A DNA stretch of 64,000 bases from Trichomonas tenax (GCA_023091735.1 JALKBU010000048.1:46108-110107); one strand, 5' to 3'. Shown: positions 50,888 through 61,828, counted from the stretch's first letter. Notes: generated by a model not told the origin, from the letters alone. Made by a program: numbers and translations.

Positions 50888-52647
50888 GCTTGTTTGTGAT
50901 TTTGTTTTGTTATACTAAAGTATTATTCCTCATGGAGTAATATACAGATTGTGATTTTTCCGGGTAATCCAAAAATTTGGCTAACCCCTAAAAATCAGCA
51001 ATCTGAGAATATCCAAAACTATAATTTCCCTAATATATATAAAATAATAGCTTTTGAGAATTTCAGAAGTGTTTTAAATCTCAAATTTGGCTTTTAGCGG
51101 CCAAAATTGGCAAATTAGCATTACCATTATGTAAATGTTATAATAAACCATATTTTAAAAAGTGGATAAGGTTAAAAGTCACGTTTTTTCACAATTTATT
51201 TGACACTGTTTACATTAATAAAATAGTATATACGATGCGAATTATTTTTCCATCGTTTTTATTTTTAAACACATTATTTCTATTAATCAATAATTTCAGC
51301 AAATTATTGGGAGGCTATGAGTATATGTTGGCGTATCACATTAAAAACATGTCATATGTGCATGCATCTATGTATATTGTCGTCTCCGCAATGATTTCGT
51401 GTATTTATAAATTAAGATACTGAACAATTATTCAATTAGGAGCTTGTATTATTTGTAATATGTTACTATGTTGTTGGCGTGTGATATATTTATAGTAAAT
51501 ATTGCTATTTACTCAATAATAAACTGATATCAAATTGTTAATTATAATATGAAACGATATTATATATGTTTAACACTACAACTATGTATGACATCACATA
51601 AGAGTTATCAGGAAAACACTATTAAAAATTTAATACCCAAAGAACTTATAAAATATGAACGACTATATATGTATTTACATTGCTATCATCGTTTTCGTTT
51701 TCCTATCAAACCAAAAATATTATTTTACTTGACAAATTGATCATTTATGTGTCAAAAAATTATACGGGCGCGAAAGCACATCAAAATGCTTTGAAAAATT
51801 ATCATTACAGAATCAATGTCTTCCTTTCATTACAATTCTTCACACATAAATGCAGTTCAACTATATGTTCATTTTCATGCTTTTACTCTAAGGTAGTACA
51901 TGAATTGATTTGAAATATATTTCTCACTTTATGATCGAATGAGCTGCAATGTGATGAAATATATCATGCAAATGAACATAAAATATGAAATATTCCATGC
52001 ATTATCTGGGCCCAAATTCCGACTAAGTTCTTCAACCGCGATTGACAATATGTAACGCTTGTTGATGAAGCTTTGCATATATCATAACATAGACCACATG
52101 CAACACTTCCTATTAGATCTTTATCATAGGAACAATAATCAACTGATGATTAAAGAAACATAACAGCATTGTCCATTTTCATTATCACAGAAACTCTGTG
52201 TTGCTGAATTTTGTTCTTGGATGCATTCACCACCATAAATGTAAGCAGTTTTTACACGAACAAGATTCATGAAGCAGAAGAGCAGAAATGCCGGGGTTAT
52301 TGAAAATGAGGAGGCCATTCAGTCCTATATTGGCAAAGAGCAGTATCTGATGTAGTAATTTTGGTTTACATAAACAGGAATAGTTAAGTTTGTTGAATTG
52401 TACTCATACGTTTGATACTGTGTTTGCCCGAAGTATTCATTCCATTCATAATGAATGATTTCGAGTTTCCTCGCTTTGATTTTATTATAAATTTGATGAA
52501 ATTTTTGCCGCGTAAATAATTTTACTTACCAGATATTTATGCTCAACATATTTTACGTCACTTTTTATGTTATTTTTTCATGTTTATATGATAATTATAT
52601 TCCGTTATTTGAATAATAGCAAAAGGTGAATTTTTTCAGATTTTAAT
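50888..52647. other. 1.8 kb intergenic region with relics
   Basis: It contains a 62-codon hydrophobic plus frame (51235-51423, ATG start, two possible membrane stretches) that may be chance. An orphan motif A pair lies at 51724-51756 (TTTTACTTGACAAAT and TTTATGTGTCAAA). A Cys-rich relic is listed separately. TTTTACGTCACTTTTTATG at ~52551-52569, ~80 bp before HECT ligase 2, combines features of motifs A and B. Confidence 0.4.
52040..52310 (-). pseudogene. remnant of a secreted Cys-rich protein
   Basis: In minus sense a hydrophobic leader (SFSITPAFLLFCFM) is followed by a Cys-rich stretch (YIYGGECIQEQNSATQSFCD, then NENGQCCYV) and a stop at 52139. After a frameshift the pattern continues (DYCSYDKDLIGSVACGLCYD). 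A signal peptide followed by regularly spaced Cys suggests a surface or secreted protein. The family is unknown. Confidence 0.4.
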
Positions 52648-55600
52648 ATGGGAAATTCTTCTTCAGTAGATTCGAAGTCAAAAAAGAATGCATGTCTTTA
52701 CGACAGAGTTTATTCAGACCCATCCTTTTGGCAACGCTCTGCTGGAACCCCCTTCATCAAAATCTCCGATTATATTTCTCAACCTGTTAAATCTCCAATA
52801 TCTCCGGCCGATTTGTCATATCTGTTGTTGGGCTGCTGCGAGCAACTTTCCAATATACCGCAACTGCTTGAAACAATCATTAAAGAACAAGATAACCTTT
52901 CATCGAAAGTCACCGAGAATCAAGATACACCGGACTTCTTGCTCACTTTGAGATCGAACTACAGCTATTATAACAAAATTCAGGATGTTTCGAACTCGAT
53001 TATCGGAGCGTCATCAATGTATTCAAGCAAAATGTTCACACCGTGGTCGTTTACACCTCCACGGCACGAAAATAAATTAGTCCAGCCATCTTTTTCACAA
53101 CTTCTCGATGCGATTCAAATTGCAATTGATTCATTAACATCAAAAAAGGTTGATCTCGCTACGCTCGAAGCGGTTTCAACATTCTACAAGCTCGTTTCGC
53201 CTGCTTCAGCTTTCCCACCACCATCGAAAGAATTTTTCCCGAAAAATCCAATCGGTCATTTTATTACGCTGTCGACTAAATTTGTCGCCGCACACGGAAT
53301 GGCAACGAACGGCAGATTCCTGTTCATACTCGTGTCTGACGGAATTCTTCAAATTTTCCCGTTATTTAACAATGCAGCAATTTCTTCGCCAGTTTTTCGA
53401 CAATTAAACATCAAATTCGGTATTGATGCATCACTTATAACGCGTGGTGATCTTTTGCAAATATACTATTCGAAACAACTTTTTACTTACACAATCGATT
53501 CTATTCTTTCAAATGATGCAGAACCAAAACCAAAGGTTGAGGCTCTGGAAAAGAACTACTTCGCTGTACTTTCTGATGGGATGTCATATTGTTTTGTCGA
53601 ACAAAATTTCGTTGTTAATGTCTACGACTCGAATACTAACAAATTAACACGAACTGTACAATTACATTCAGGCAATAGTCCTTTAAGTAAGGATTTGCGC
53701 GAATTATTCCCAGCAATGGCTGATTATCATCAAATTCCGATGGCGATGAATGGAGTTTTTATCGGAATGTTATTCAGAGTACAGCAGTTCACATCGCTTT
53801 TACGTGTTTTCTCATTAGTTACAGGTGAACACGTTTTAGATGATAATTATTCTTGTAACGAACAATTTTACTCTATAATGACTGATATGAATACAAGGTC
53901 TATGTGGACAATCGTTGGTCCTCGTTTAACACTCAAGAAATACTACTTTGCCGGTTCATTAAATCCAAAATTATTTGGAATGATTCCATTAACACATCAA
54001 GTTTCTAAAATCAAGCAAACGAACTGCTTCAAGGAGCTTACTTATGTATTGCAAAAGAACTTGATTCATCTCGTTGGCTCACAAATTATTCCGAAAGCGT
54101 TACTTCCTGATAAAGATCACTTCCAACAACTCGATCGCCTCATTGATATCATCATGGGCTATGTCAGCACGAATAGGAAAGTCTCTGATAAGCTTATTCC
54201 ATACATGAAATCGATGTTACAAGCGCTTTTAGTTATTCTCGATGTTAATCTCAAAGGAATCGAAGTTGCGAACAAAAGCAAACCAGAGTTAATCAACATG
54301 CTTCTTGATTTACTCACATTCCTTCCATCTGAGCTCAGAACATTCATATTCTTCAATCACTTGGGAACATTTGTCATCAAAGATGAACAGAATCACATAA
54401 ATGAATTTGCTTTAAGCATGATGTGCAGCATTCTCGAAAAATTAACTGATGAAGACTTGATACAATGGGCTTTATCAAGAATTGTCATTTCAGGAATATT
54501 ATCACACATATCTTTAACAAGAGACAATACTCTTCGCATCCTTGTTCCAAACTCTTTGAAAGATCCTCCATGCAAGCCAATTTTCACAAGTTTACTTATT
54601 CTCCATCAACACGCATTGATTACTGCTGCCTTGGACACTCTCAAGCGCGATCCATTCCTTCCTGTTGCTGTTTCAGCCAAAGACGCAGATGAAATGAACC
54701 AACTTCACATTTTTGGTGAATATATTAACTTTATCATATCAAAGTTTGATGCAGCAATTAGCGAAGTCACTTCTGAAGATGAACTTGTTGAATCTGTTAT
54801 ATTCACTTTGTTCAAAGAATTAGTTGATGGGCTTTCATCACTCACGAAGTTCCATACAGTCGCTCAAGTTGCTACATCACTCTTCCATGTCTTGCTTACA
54901 AAGATTGGTGAGTTTATTACAAGAATTGGATTCAATCCTTCTGATGATGGTAAACTTTCAACTGTCATCAAAGAATTTCTTTTCTTATTCGCGCAGTTTG
55001 CAGCTACTTTGGTAAAAGGTGGCGTTTTATCGGTGTTCGAAGAAAGATTCATATGGTTAGTTCGTGCAAATATCGATATTGTTGACAAATACAATATCAG
55101 CTCAATAACAAATGAAGATTTCGAGCCACTTATCTTCGAAAAGATCAATGATTTTATTTTAGGAAATTACGATGTTATGTCAATAATCTACAAGAAATTC
55201 AAGCCATTGCAGAACAAGAACTTGAAAGAAAACATTCAAAAGCTTGATAGACTATCGATGGCAGCTTTCGCAATTCACACTGAGTGCGTTTCAGATCTAA
55301 TTGCACTGAACAAAACACAAACATTAAACGATAAACTCAGAAAATGCATCGAACAAATGTTCAGGATCAGAAACACAGTAAGAGAAATGTTGCAAAACGG
55401 AAAAGAAAATGATGTTAAGGTCATAGAAAATCGTTTGAGAATGTTAATCAGAATGAAATCAAACTTTAATGGTATCGAAAATCCAACTGTCCTTCTCGGT
55501 GATTTTGTTTTATGTGATACTCCACCTGAAAGTATAATGAAGATTCTGGCACAGCAAAGATCGAGAATACAGACAACACTTGTCGGCTTTAACTTAATTG

Positions 55601-58600
55601 ACAGCACGTACAATATGAAGATTCATCCTCAATATAACGATATTATATCATATGCACTCAGTAAGATTGAAAGATTTGATGGTCTTTCTTCGATCATGAA
55701 GATGACTCCTTTGATTGATATCCAAAAGAAACAAATAGAGTCATTCTTCCACAGAATATTGTCACTCATCAAAGCTGATGTCAACACTGACAAATGGATC
55801 CTTGTTGCATACAGATTCTTCAGAGATATCGACTTATTCGATGATATCAAACGATTCTTCCTTGATGGAATTCTCGAAGCATTCTCTCAAAATCCAACAA
55901 GATTTTCTTTGTTTGCTCTTTGCTTCTCATTGATTCCTTCAATCATTGAGTTGCTGCAATCACTTTCTAATATAGATAATATTCAGCCAATTAGATATAT
56001 TCTTCTTTCTGAAGCATTGAGATTCATCGATTGTCCTCTTGAATTATTCCAGAAATACAACACAATTTTCTGGACAGTTAAGAGTGATTTAGCAAGATTA
56101 ACATGCAGAACGATGTTCTATATGTTGGCATCACATAATATATCTGATGAAGAAGTAGAACAAGCGATTTCAAGAATGATTAGATTTATTGGTGAAAATG
56201 TTTTGAACAATGATCACATTCCATTCTGCAACGAAATGACATGGATATTAAGAAGAATGATCACATCCAAGCACAGAGCTGGTGATATTATCAAAAGGAT
56301 TATTCACTCATTTAATGTTGACAGTGATAAATGCGACATTTGTGGCGCTTTTACAATTATTGGTTCTTACTCCGAGAAACTCAGACCTTACTGCAATGTT
56401 AAGTATCACTCAAACAGAAACTCAGTGTTCGAATGCATTGCAATTCAACAAGTTGTTGAAGAGAAGAATACTTATTACTACTGCTTCCATAGACCATTCA
56501 ATATCATGTCTCAGTATATTAAAGTGAGGATTACTCCAGAAACAATGATTTATGCTGTTCCAATGATAATTCTCGATCCTAAGGAATTCGATTTTGATTT
56601 CATCATTTCATTCTTTGACTATGCTTTCAACTCCGCATCGAAAGTCACAGAATCCGTTTATATGCAAGTTTTGGCGCTGTTTTGCAATGAACCAGAGTTT
56701 GTCGAAAAGCTTAATAATCATCATATGAAGAAACTTGTTGAGTGTCCACTTCCATTCTCTGATATCTCTCACACATTGACGGAAATTGAGAAGTTTGGAA
56801 AGATGAAAACACTTCCAACAATTTCTGGTTTCAGCCAGATGAAATACAGGGACAATGAATATATTTCATATATATCACCACAAATTGCAAGTGAAGCTCC
56901 AGCTTTCACAGTAACAATCAACACCCCTCCTGGACAGATGAAGTGTTTCGTTGGTGTAATTTCAAGCTGCGTTGATAAACACCACACAAGATATTCTTTA
57001 GTTTCTATCCCAGAAGGCTATACATATCCTATTGAGACAATGTCGCAACTAAGCCTTGCTCAAAGCACAACATCACTCACTCTCACTTTTAACATCAAGG
57101 CAGCTTCGTTTAAGATCGGCAATGCCACATATTTCTTCCCAGATGGTAAAGCATTCAAGATCATTGTCGCTATGCATAAATCGATTCCATTCGATGTCAA
57201 TGTTCCTCAAGCAGCATCTGTTTTCGAGACTACAACAACACCACCGCAGGTTCAGCGCGGATGCATCGATTTCGATGAGGAGCGTCCATTGTTCAATATT
57301 CCATCGTGGACACAAGAAAATGTGCAACTTAGCCATGATATTACAAAGATGAAAGCATCATCTATTTACATCGGTAGACTTTCGACTGATGAAAAGATGA
57401 TGTCAAACTTTGTTCCTCCACCACAATATATCTCGATTCATATTGGGTTCACATCAGAAGCAAGTGAGCAACTTGTTAACGAACAAGTTCGCGGTCTTTA
57501 CAAACAATTATCACTTCAATGGTCGACAATCGTGTTGATGCGAATTTTGCTTCTCAAGCAAGAACTCATTACATCAGAGCGACTGATGATGAAATTGGTT
57601 TCCTTGTTAACAGTCATGCTTGAGAGTTTCATTCCTTCTGAATTCGAGCTCCAGAAGTTCCCATTTTCACTAACAACGCCAATCTGGGGTAAGACAGCGC
57701 ACACAAACATTCTTTACATGGGATTGGAACAGGAATCGTTGAAGGCACTTAAGATATTCGTCCAGCGTCCGCAATTCATTTCTGCACTTTGCACAGGTCT
57801 CCAAGCGATGGCTCGCAGTGAGAGAATGCATTTAATTGCACGTCCATGCAGAAGCCATCACTACTTTGCTCCGCCGAAGGACAAAGACAAACCCGTCAAC
57901 TGGAAGGACAAACCGATCGAATTCAAGTGCTCCAGCAACTGCATCATTGCACCGAACGACTTCCATGGTTTCATCCCAGACACAATCAGATTCAAGAGCT
58001 CAACAAGTAATGAACTATATCCTGCGCCAGCAATTATTCCTCTATCAGATCCTCCGCACATGATTGTCATTCAGGGTCAGAATCGTCGCGAGTTCTCAAT
58101 CTTCGATATCAATCCTATGAACAACACGTGGGTTTATGATACTGCGTTCGAAATGCTCCTTCTTTTGAAGAACTTCGTCTTCATTGCACAATCCGATGAA
58201 GAGAGAGCAGCAGCAAAGAGAATTTTGTTGGAGTGCTTCATTATTCAGTCTCCATTTATTTACAATTATTTACCACAATTCGCTGATTTGATGCAGATTC
58301 AGATCCCAATCACTCCATTCGATGACAATCTTCAATACAAGCAGTTACTTGCAGTTGTTGCATCGATGCTTCAGAACAGGAAAGATTTTGTTTCACAGCG
58401 TTTCCACATATTGTATCTTCATGATCAACATGTTCTTACATCCACTGAAAACAAGAGAATCTCGATGTATTTCCCTGAGTTCTTTACGAAGAAGTTTGAA
58501 CCAGCAACAGATGATAAGATAATGATTCCTGAAGCTGTCACCGATCCCGGTGCAATTCGCGGAAACTTCCCAGGATATATTCTCATGCTCAGACAATTCG

Positions 58601-60495
58601 CGCGCCAATACAGCTCTCTCGAAGGATTCCCATTCTGGGAAATTCTTCCTCTTTGGTTCAGGATTTCTGGATCATTCAAAGGCAGCGGAGATTACATCGA
58701 CCCTACGCTTACAATCACATCTCCAACAACACTTCACGTCGCCAACCCATCAGGTCTTGAGATTGAAATCAAGTTTACGAAGACTGGCAGAATTTCGCAC
58801 GAAATGTATATATTCAGGAGCAACAACGCTGAATTCGACAATCCATCAATCATTAGCGAAACAGACCTGAAGAATGTCATCGATACACGTGAGCAAGATC
58901 TCTTCTTCTCCATCATCGGCAATCATCATGATACATGGAATAACATTCGTCCGACATTAATATCGCTGACAAAGAAGCCACTTGCAAAACAAGCAGCGCT
59001 TTCGAACCTTGTTTCTGTTTCTTCTATTAAGTCCAGATTCCTTGATGATATGCATCAGTTTGCAATCGATTGGACTCCATCAGACACTGAAGAATTGATA
59101 TCATTTCTTCCGCGTATTTCTCTCAGAGAACCGACATTTGCTGCAATCGAGAACATTTCTAAAGGATGCTCATTGTGCAGCAGATTCTCTCCAACTGTTG
59201 TCGTTCTTCACGCACTTCTTATTCATCACTTCAACTATATCAGATACAACTACTACAAGAACGTTCCGCAGAACTTATGGAACTCTATGACTTGCTTCCT
59301 CAGCGCAGAAGATGCCGCTGATGCCATCATATCGCAGATTATCATCTCTCCTGAAACAATCTACCCAACACTCATCATCGACAGACACACGGCACATCGT
59401 TTGGTTGCAAACGGCAATGGCGATCCAATGTATTCGATCATTTCGCAGCTTTCAAGGATATTACGTGGTATTGATCCAAAGCGTCTCTGCTGCAAGAAGA
59501 GGCCGTGGAAGGTGAACTTTGTTGGCGAAATGGCAGTCGATGCTGGTGGTCCTGGACGTGAACTTCTCACTGAAGCTGCGGCTTCAATCTTTGAGCCGAC
59601 AACGATGCTTGCGATTCCAACACCAAACATGCGCAATCACACAGGACAGTACAAAGACGTCTACATTCCATTCGACAAGTCGATGAGCAGAACATACGAT
59701 TACTACACCATCGGAGTCCTTCTTGGTATCATCATCAGAACAGGACTTCAGCAAGACATTCCATTTGCACCAATTGTCTGGAAATACATCGCGAATGAAC
59801 GAATCGGCATTGATGACGTCATCGCTATCGACAGCGGCTTCTCGGAGCACTTCAATCACATGAAGACTGTTTCCGAAGATTCAGACTTCGCCGTCCATTA
59901 CGCATTCCAGTGGAAAGTCGACGACTGGGATGGAACAAAAGTTATGCTTCCCGGCCACGACAAGACGCAGATTATACAGAAGGAAGATGTCGAGCAGTAC
60001 ATCAAAGAGTCAATCGAATTCAGATTGAACTCCATTATTCAATGCATGAGAAGCATTCGATCCGGATTCAGGGCTAACACTGGCTGTAAACACAACTCTC
60101 TTATGACTGGCGCTCTTATCAGCAGAATGGCGCAAGGCAGTGGCGATATAAATGTCCAGCACCTCAAGCAGATTACTCAGGTCGCTGATTTCGAAGAAGG
60201 AATCAAGAATGAGTATGTACAGAGGTTCTTCAGGTCTGTCGAGAGACTCAACAAGGAACAGAGGAAACTTTTGCTTAAATTCATTACAACACTCACAAGA
60301 CTCCCGAACAGCACTCTCATCCCTGATTTCAAGCTAAAGATCGATATGAAAGATTGTCCAAAACCAGATGAAATGCTTCCAACAGCATCAACATGTTTCA
60401 ACAAGTTGCATTTACCGAAATATTCAACGGATGAAATTTGTTACCAGAAGCTTTTAGTTGCAATTCAATATTGCCAAACAATGGAAGAGAAATGA
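52648..60495 (+). CDS. giant HECT E3 ubiquitin ligase 2 with myristoylation-type N-terminus
   Basis: The 2615-residue protein begins MGNSSSVDSKSKK, a good N-myristoylation signal (Gly2, Ser6) followed by basic residues, which implies membrane attachment. Residues ~180-450 look beta-rich and propeller-like (TNGRFLFILVSDGILQIFPL). The middle is helical. A Cys pair cluster at ~1230-1280 (KCDICGAF ... YYYCFH) may bind zinc. A beta-rich SPRY-like stretch lies at ~1410-1510. The HECT domain spans ~2250-2615 (NFVGEMAVDAGGPGRELL, YDYYTIGVLLGIIIRTGL) with the catalytic Cys at ~2583 in STCFNKLHLPKY. The architecture is reminiscent of HECTD4/HERC-like giants, but orthology is uncertain. The 7.8-kb frame has no intron. 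Confidence 0.9.
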   Translation: MGNSSSVDSKSKKNACLYDRVYSDPSFWQRSAGTPFIKISDYISQPVKSPISPADLSYLLLGCCEQLSNIPQLLETIIKEQDNLSSKVTENQDTPDFLLTLRSNYSYYNKIQDVSNSIIGASSMYSSKMFTPWSFTPPRHENKLVQPSFSQLLDAIQIAIDSLTSKKVDLATLEAVSTFYKLVSPASAFPPPSKEFFPKNPIGHFITLSTKFVAAHGMATNGRFLFILVSDGILQIFPLFNNAAISSPVFRQLNIKFGIDASLITRGDLLQIYYSKQLFTYTIDSILSNDAEPKPKVEALEKNYFAVLSDGMSYCFVEQNFVVNVYDSNTNKLTRTVQLHSGNSPLSKDLRELFPAMADYHQIPMAMNGVFIGMLFRVQQFTSLLRVFSLVTGEHVLDDNYSCNEQFYSIMTDMNTRSMWTIVGPRLTLKKYYFAGSLNPKLFGMIPLTHQVSKIKQTNCFKELTYVLQKNLIHLVGSQIIPKALLPDKDHFQQLDRLIDIIMGYVSTNRKVSDKLIPYMKSMLQALLVILDVNLKGIEVANKSKPELINMLLDLLTFLPSELRTFIFFNHLGTFVIKDEQNHINEFALSMMCSILEKLTDEDLIQWALSRIVISGILSHISLTRDNTLRILVPNSLKDPPCKPIFTSLLILHQHALITAALDTLKRDPFLPVAVSAKDADEMNQLHIFGEYINFIISKFDAAISEVTSEDELVESVIFTLFKELVDGLSSLTKFHTVAQVATSLFHVLLTKIGEFITRIGFNPSDDGKLSTVIKEFLFLFAQFAATLVKGGVLSVFEERFIWLVRANIDIVDKYNISSITNEDFEPLIFEKINDFILGNYDVMSIIYKKFKPLQNKNLKENIQKLDRLSMAAFAIHTECVSDLIALNKTQTLNDKLRKCIEQMFRIRNTVREMLQNGKENDVKVIENRLRMLIRMKSNFNGIENPTVLLGDFVLCDTPPESIMKILAQQRSRIQTTLVGFNLIDSTYNMKIHPQYNDIISYALSKIERFDGLSSIMKMTPLIDIQKKQIESFFHRILSLIKADVNTDKWILVAYRFFRDIDLFDDIKRFFLDGILEAFSQNPTRFSLFALCFSLIPSIIELLQSLSNIDNIQPIRYILLSEALRFIDCPLELFQKYNTIFWTVKSDLARLTCRTMFYMLASHNISDEEVEQAISRMIRFIGENVLNNDHIPFCNEMTWILRRMITSKHRAGDIIKRIIHSFNVDSDKCDICGAFTIIGSYSEKLRPYCNVKYHSNRNSVFECIAIQQVVEEKNTYYYCFHRPFNIMSQYIKVRITPETMIYAVPMIILDPKEFDFDFIISFFDYAFNSASKVTESVYMQVLALFCNEPEFVEKLNNHHMKKLVECPLPFSDISHTLTEIEKFGKMKTLPTISGFSQMKYRDNEYISYISPQIASEAPAFTVTINTPPGQMKCFVGVISSCVDKHHTRYSLVSIPEGYTYPIETMSQLSLAQSTTSLTLTFNIKAASFKIGNATYFFPDGKAFKIIVAMHKSIPFDVNVPQAASVFETTTTPPQVQRGCIDFDEERPLFNIPSWTQENVQLSHDITKMKASSIYIGRLSTDEKMMSNFVPPPQYISIHIGFTSEASEQLVNEQVRGLYKQLSLQWSTIVLMRILLLKQELITSERLMMKLVSLLTVMLESFIPSEFELQKFPFSLTTPIWGKTAHTNILYMGLEQESLKALKIFVQRPQFISALCTGLQAMARSERMHLIARPCRSHHYFAPPKDKDKPVNWKDKPIEFKCSSNCIIAPNDFHGFIPDTIRFKSSTSNELYPAPAIIPLSDPPHMIVIQGQNRREFSIFDINPMNNTWVYDTAFEMLLLLKNFVFIAQSDEERAAAKRILLECFIIQSPFIYNYLPQFADLMQIQIPITPFDDNLQYKQLLAVVASMLQNRKDFVSQRFHILYLHDQHVLTSTENKRISMYFPEFFTKKFEPATDDKIMIPEAVTDPGAIRGNFPGYILMLRQFARQYSSLEGFPFWEILPLWFRISGSFKGSGDYIDPTLTITSPTTLHVANPSGLEIEIKFTKTGRISHEMYIFRSNNAEFDNPSIISETDLKNVIDTREQDLFFSIIGNHHDTWNNIRPTLISLTKKPLAKQAALSNLVSVSSIKSRFLDDMHQFAIDWTPSDTEELISFLPRISLREPTFAAIENISKGCSLCSRFSPTVVVLHALLIHHFNYIRYNYYKNVPQNLWNSMTCFLSAEDAADAIISQIIISPETIYPTLIIDRHTAHRLVANGNGDPMYSIISQLSRILRGIDPKRLCCKKRPWKVNFVGEMAVDAGGPGRELLTEAAASIFEPTTMLAIPTPNMRNHTGQYKDVYIPFDKSMSRTYDYYTIGVLLGIIIRTGLQQDIPFAPIVWKYIANERIGIDDVIAIDSGFSEHFNHMKTVSEDSDFAVHYAFQWKVDDWDGTKVMLPGHDKTQIIQKEDVEQYIKESIEFRLNSIIQCMRSIRSGFRANTGCKHNSLMTGALISRMAQGSGDINVQHLKQITQVADFEEGIKNEYVQRFFRSVERLNKEQRKLLLKFITTLTRLPNSTLIPDFKLKIDMKDCPKPDEMLPTASTCFNKLHLPKYSTDEICYQKLLVAIQYCQTMEEK

Positions 60496-60575
60496 TTTCT
60501 TCATATTATTTATTTATATTTTTGTTAATAAACCTTTGTTTATATGATTTCAAAATTGTAAATTGTCTTTTTAAT

Positions 60576-61442
60576 TTAAAGCTGATAAGGCGTGAATATT
60601 GGATCAATGCTAACCTTTACGTCAGCTTTCATTGGTGCTGGATGGATTTCGATAACTTCGTGTGTACCGTTGTTCCTTGGAAGTTCTTTCTTCTCTTCTG
60701 GAGCCTTCTCTTCTTCCTCATCGCTTTCTGACTTTTTCTCGTCTTTGTAAAGCGCTGATTCGAGAGGAATCTTAATTTTGATACTCCTGATGATGTAATT
60801 AACAGCTTCTCTAATCGAGGACCAAACAGGGCCGAGATATTCGGTGTTAATGCTCACATACTTAATGCTGGCGCCGACATCGAATGTAACTGATGTAGAG
60901 TTCTGCATTTGGATGAAGGCGTCACCTTTCTTTTCAGGAATTCCAAGCGCGACATCTGCGTCGAGATGTGCGAGTTTTGCAGCGATTCCAAGTGAAAAAG
61001 ATGGCAAAATACTGACAGATACCTCTGAGTCTGCAGCAATGTTAAGTTTTGGATCATAAGCGCATTTAATAATGACATATTCTGATGTAACTGTTTTGTG
61101 GATAACAGCCTGCTTGATCTCCGGAGGAACCTCTTCTATATCGATTTCGTTGAATTCGAGCTTTGTAATTGGTGTTTTTTCTGTGATCTTCGGTGCAGCT
61201 GACTTAACGATGAATGTGAGGAACTTCTTAGTGACAACGATCTTAAATATTCTCTGAACGATTGAATTTAACCAGTCAACTGTCGACATTGTTCCAATTG
61301 TGAATTCTGGATCTCTTAATGTCATTGGATTGCGTTTCTTTTTAATCATTTTGCCAGTGATGAGCGCGAGAACGAGCAGGAAGAGAAGAAATGCGGGAAT
61401 CGATGCAAATACGCCGCACAAAAAACCAATAATCAAATTCAT
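60576..61442 (-). CDS. membrane-anchored SMP-like lipid-transfer protein
   Basis: The protein has 288 residues. The N-terminus is a membrane anchor (residues ~3-29, IIGFLCGVFASIPAFLLFLLV), then basic residues. Residues ~50-225 show the SMP-domain pattern of tricalbins and TEX2: STVDWLNSIVQRIFKIVV, a KLEFNEIDIEEVPPEI strand, a central beta sheet (DADVALGIPEKKGDAFIQM) and a final amphipathic helix. The last ~60 residues are acidic and disordered (SESDEEEEKAPEE). SMP proteins transfer lipids at ER contact sites. Here no C2 domain follows, so it would resemble a minimal form. It diverges from the small gene at 61580 across a shared motif A region and converges with HECT ligase 2. Confidence 0.6.
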   Translation of the reverse strand: MNLIIGFLCGVFASIPAFLLFLLVLALITGKMIKKKRNPMTLRDPEFTIGTMSTVDWLNSIVQRIFKIVVTKKFLTFIVKSAAPKITEKTPITKLEFNEIDIEEVPPEIKQAVIHKTVTSEYVIIKCAYDPKLNIAADSEVSVSILPSFSLGIAAKLAHLDADVALGIPEKKGDAFIQMQNSTSVTFDVGASIKYVSINTEYLGPVWSSIREAVNYIIRSIKIKIPLESALYKDEKKSESDEEEEKAPEEKKELPRNNGTHEVIEIHPAPMKADVKVSIDPIFTPYQL

Positions 61443-61477
61443 TTTGATTTTAGATTTTTATCATTTTTATATAAAAC

Positions 61478-61572
61478 TGACATAACCTTAACTCTCTGTA
61501 AATTATTTACATGTCAAGTAATTACAAAAATGATATGTAAACTATTTACGTGTCATGAGTTAAATGTGACAT
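61478..61572. promoter_or_regulatory. divergent promoter with motif A copies in both orientations
   Basis: Copies are TGACATAACC at ~61479, ATTTACATGTCAAG at 61508-61521, TGATATGTAAAC at ~61530-61541, TTTACGTGTCATG at ~61545-61557 and ATGTGACATT at ~61564-61573. They lie between two divergent ATGs (61442 minus, 61580 plus) only 137 bp apart, so the array probably serves both genes. Confidence 0.55.
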
Positions 61573-61579
61573 TAATAAA

Positions 61580-61828
61580 ATGAGTAACAAACAAGAAACT
61601 TTCCAAGTGCTTGAAAGCAAGATGAAACAGTGCAGGGAAAGTATTTCAAAAGAAACAAAGTATTGGAAAACAATCGGATTTATCATTCAAACGTTTGAAC
61701 AAGTTGATATTTTCAAAGATAATAAAACAAATAACAACCTGCGATCAAATGATGCTCAAAACAATAAAAATAATTCCAACGTATTAATTGTTACAATTGG
61801 ACAAAACATCTCTCACAATATCAATTGA
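61580..61828 (+). CDS. small hypothetical protein
   Basis: The protein has 82 residues. The first ~45 are helical and charged (QETFQVLESKMKQCRESI, KETKYWKTIGFIIQTFEQV), followed by an Asn-rich linker and a short hydrophobic end (VLIVTIG). The start is supported by a motif A array ending 7 bp upstream and by the divergent arrangement. No family was recognised. Confidence 0.5.
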   Translation: MSNKQETFQVLESKMKQCRESISKETKYWKTIGFIIQTFEQVDIFKDNKTNNNLRSNDAQNNKNNSNVLIVTIGQNISHNIN

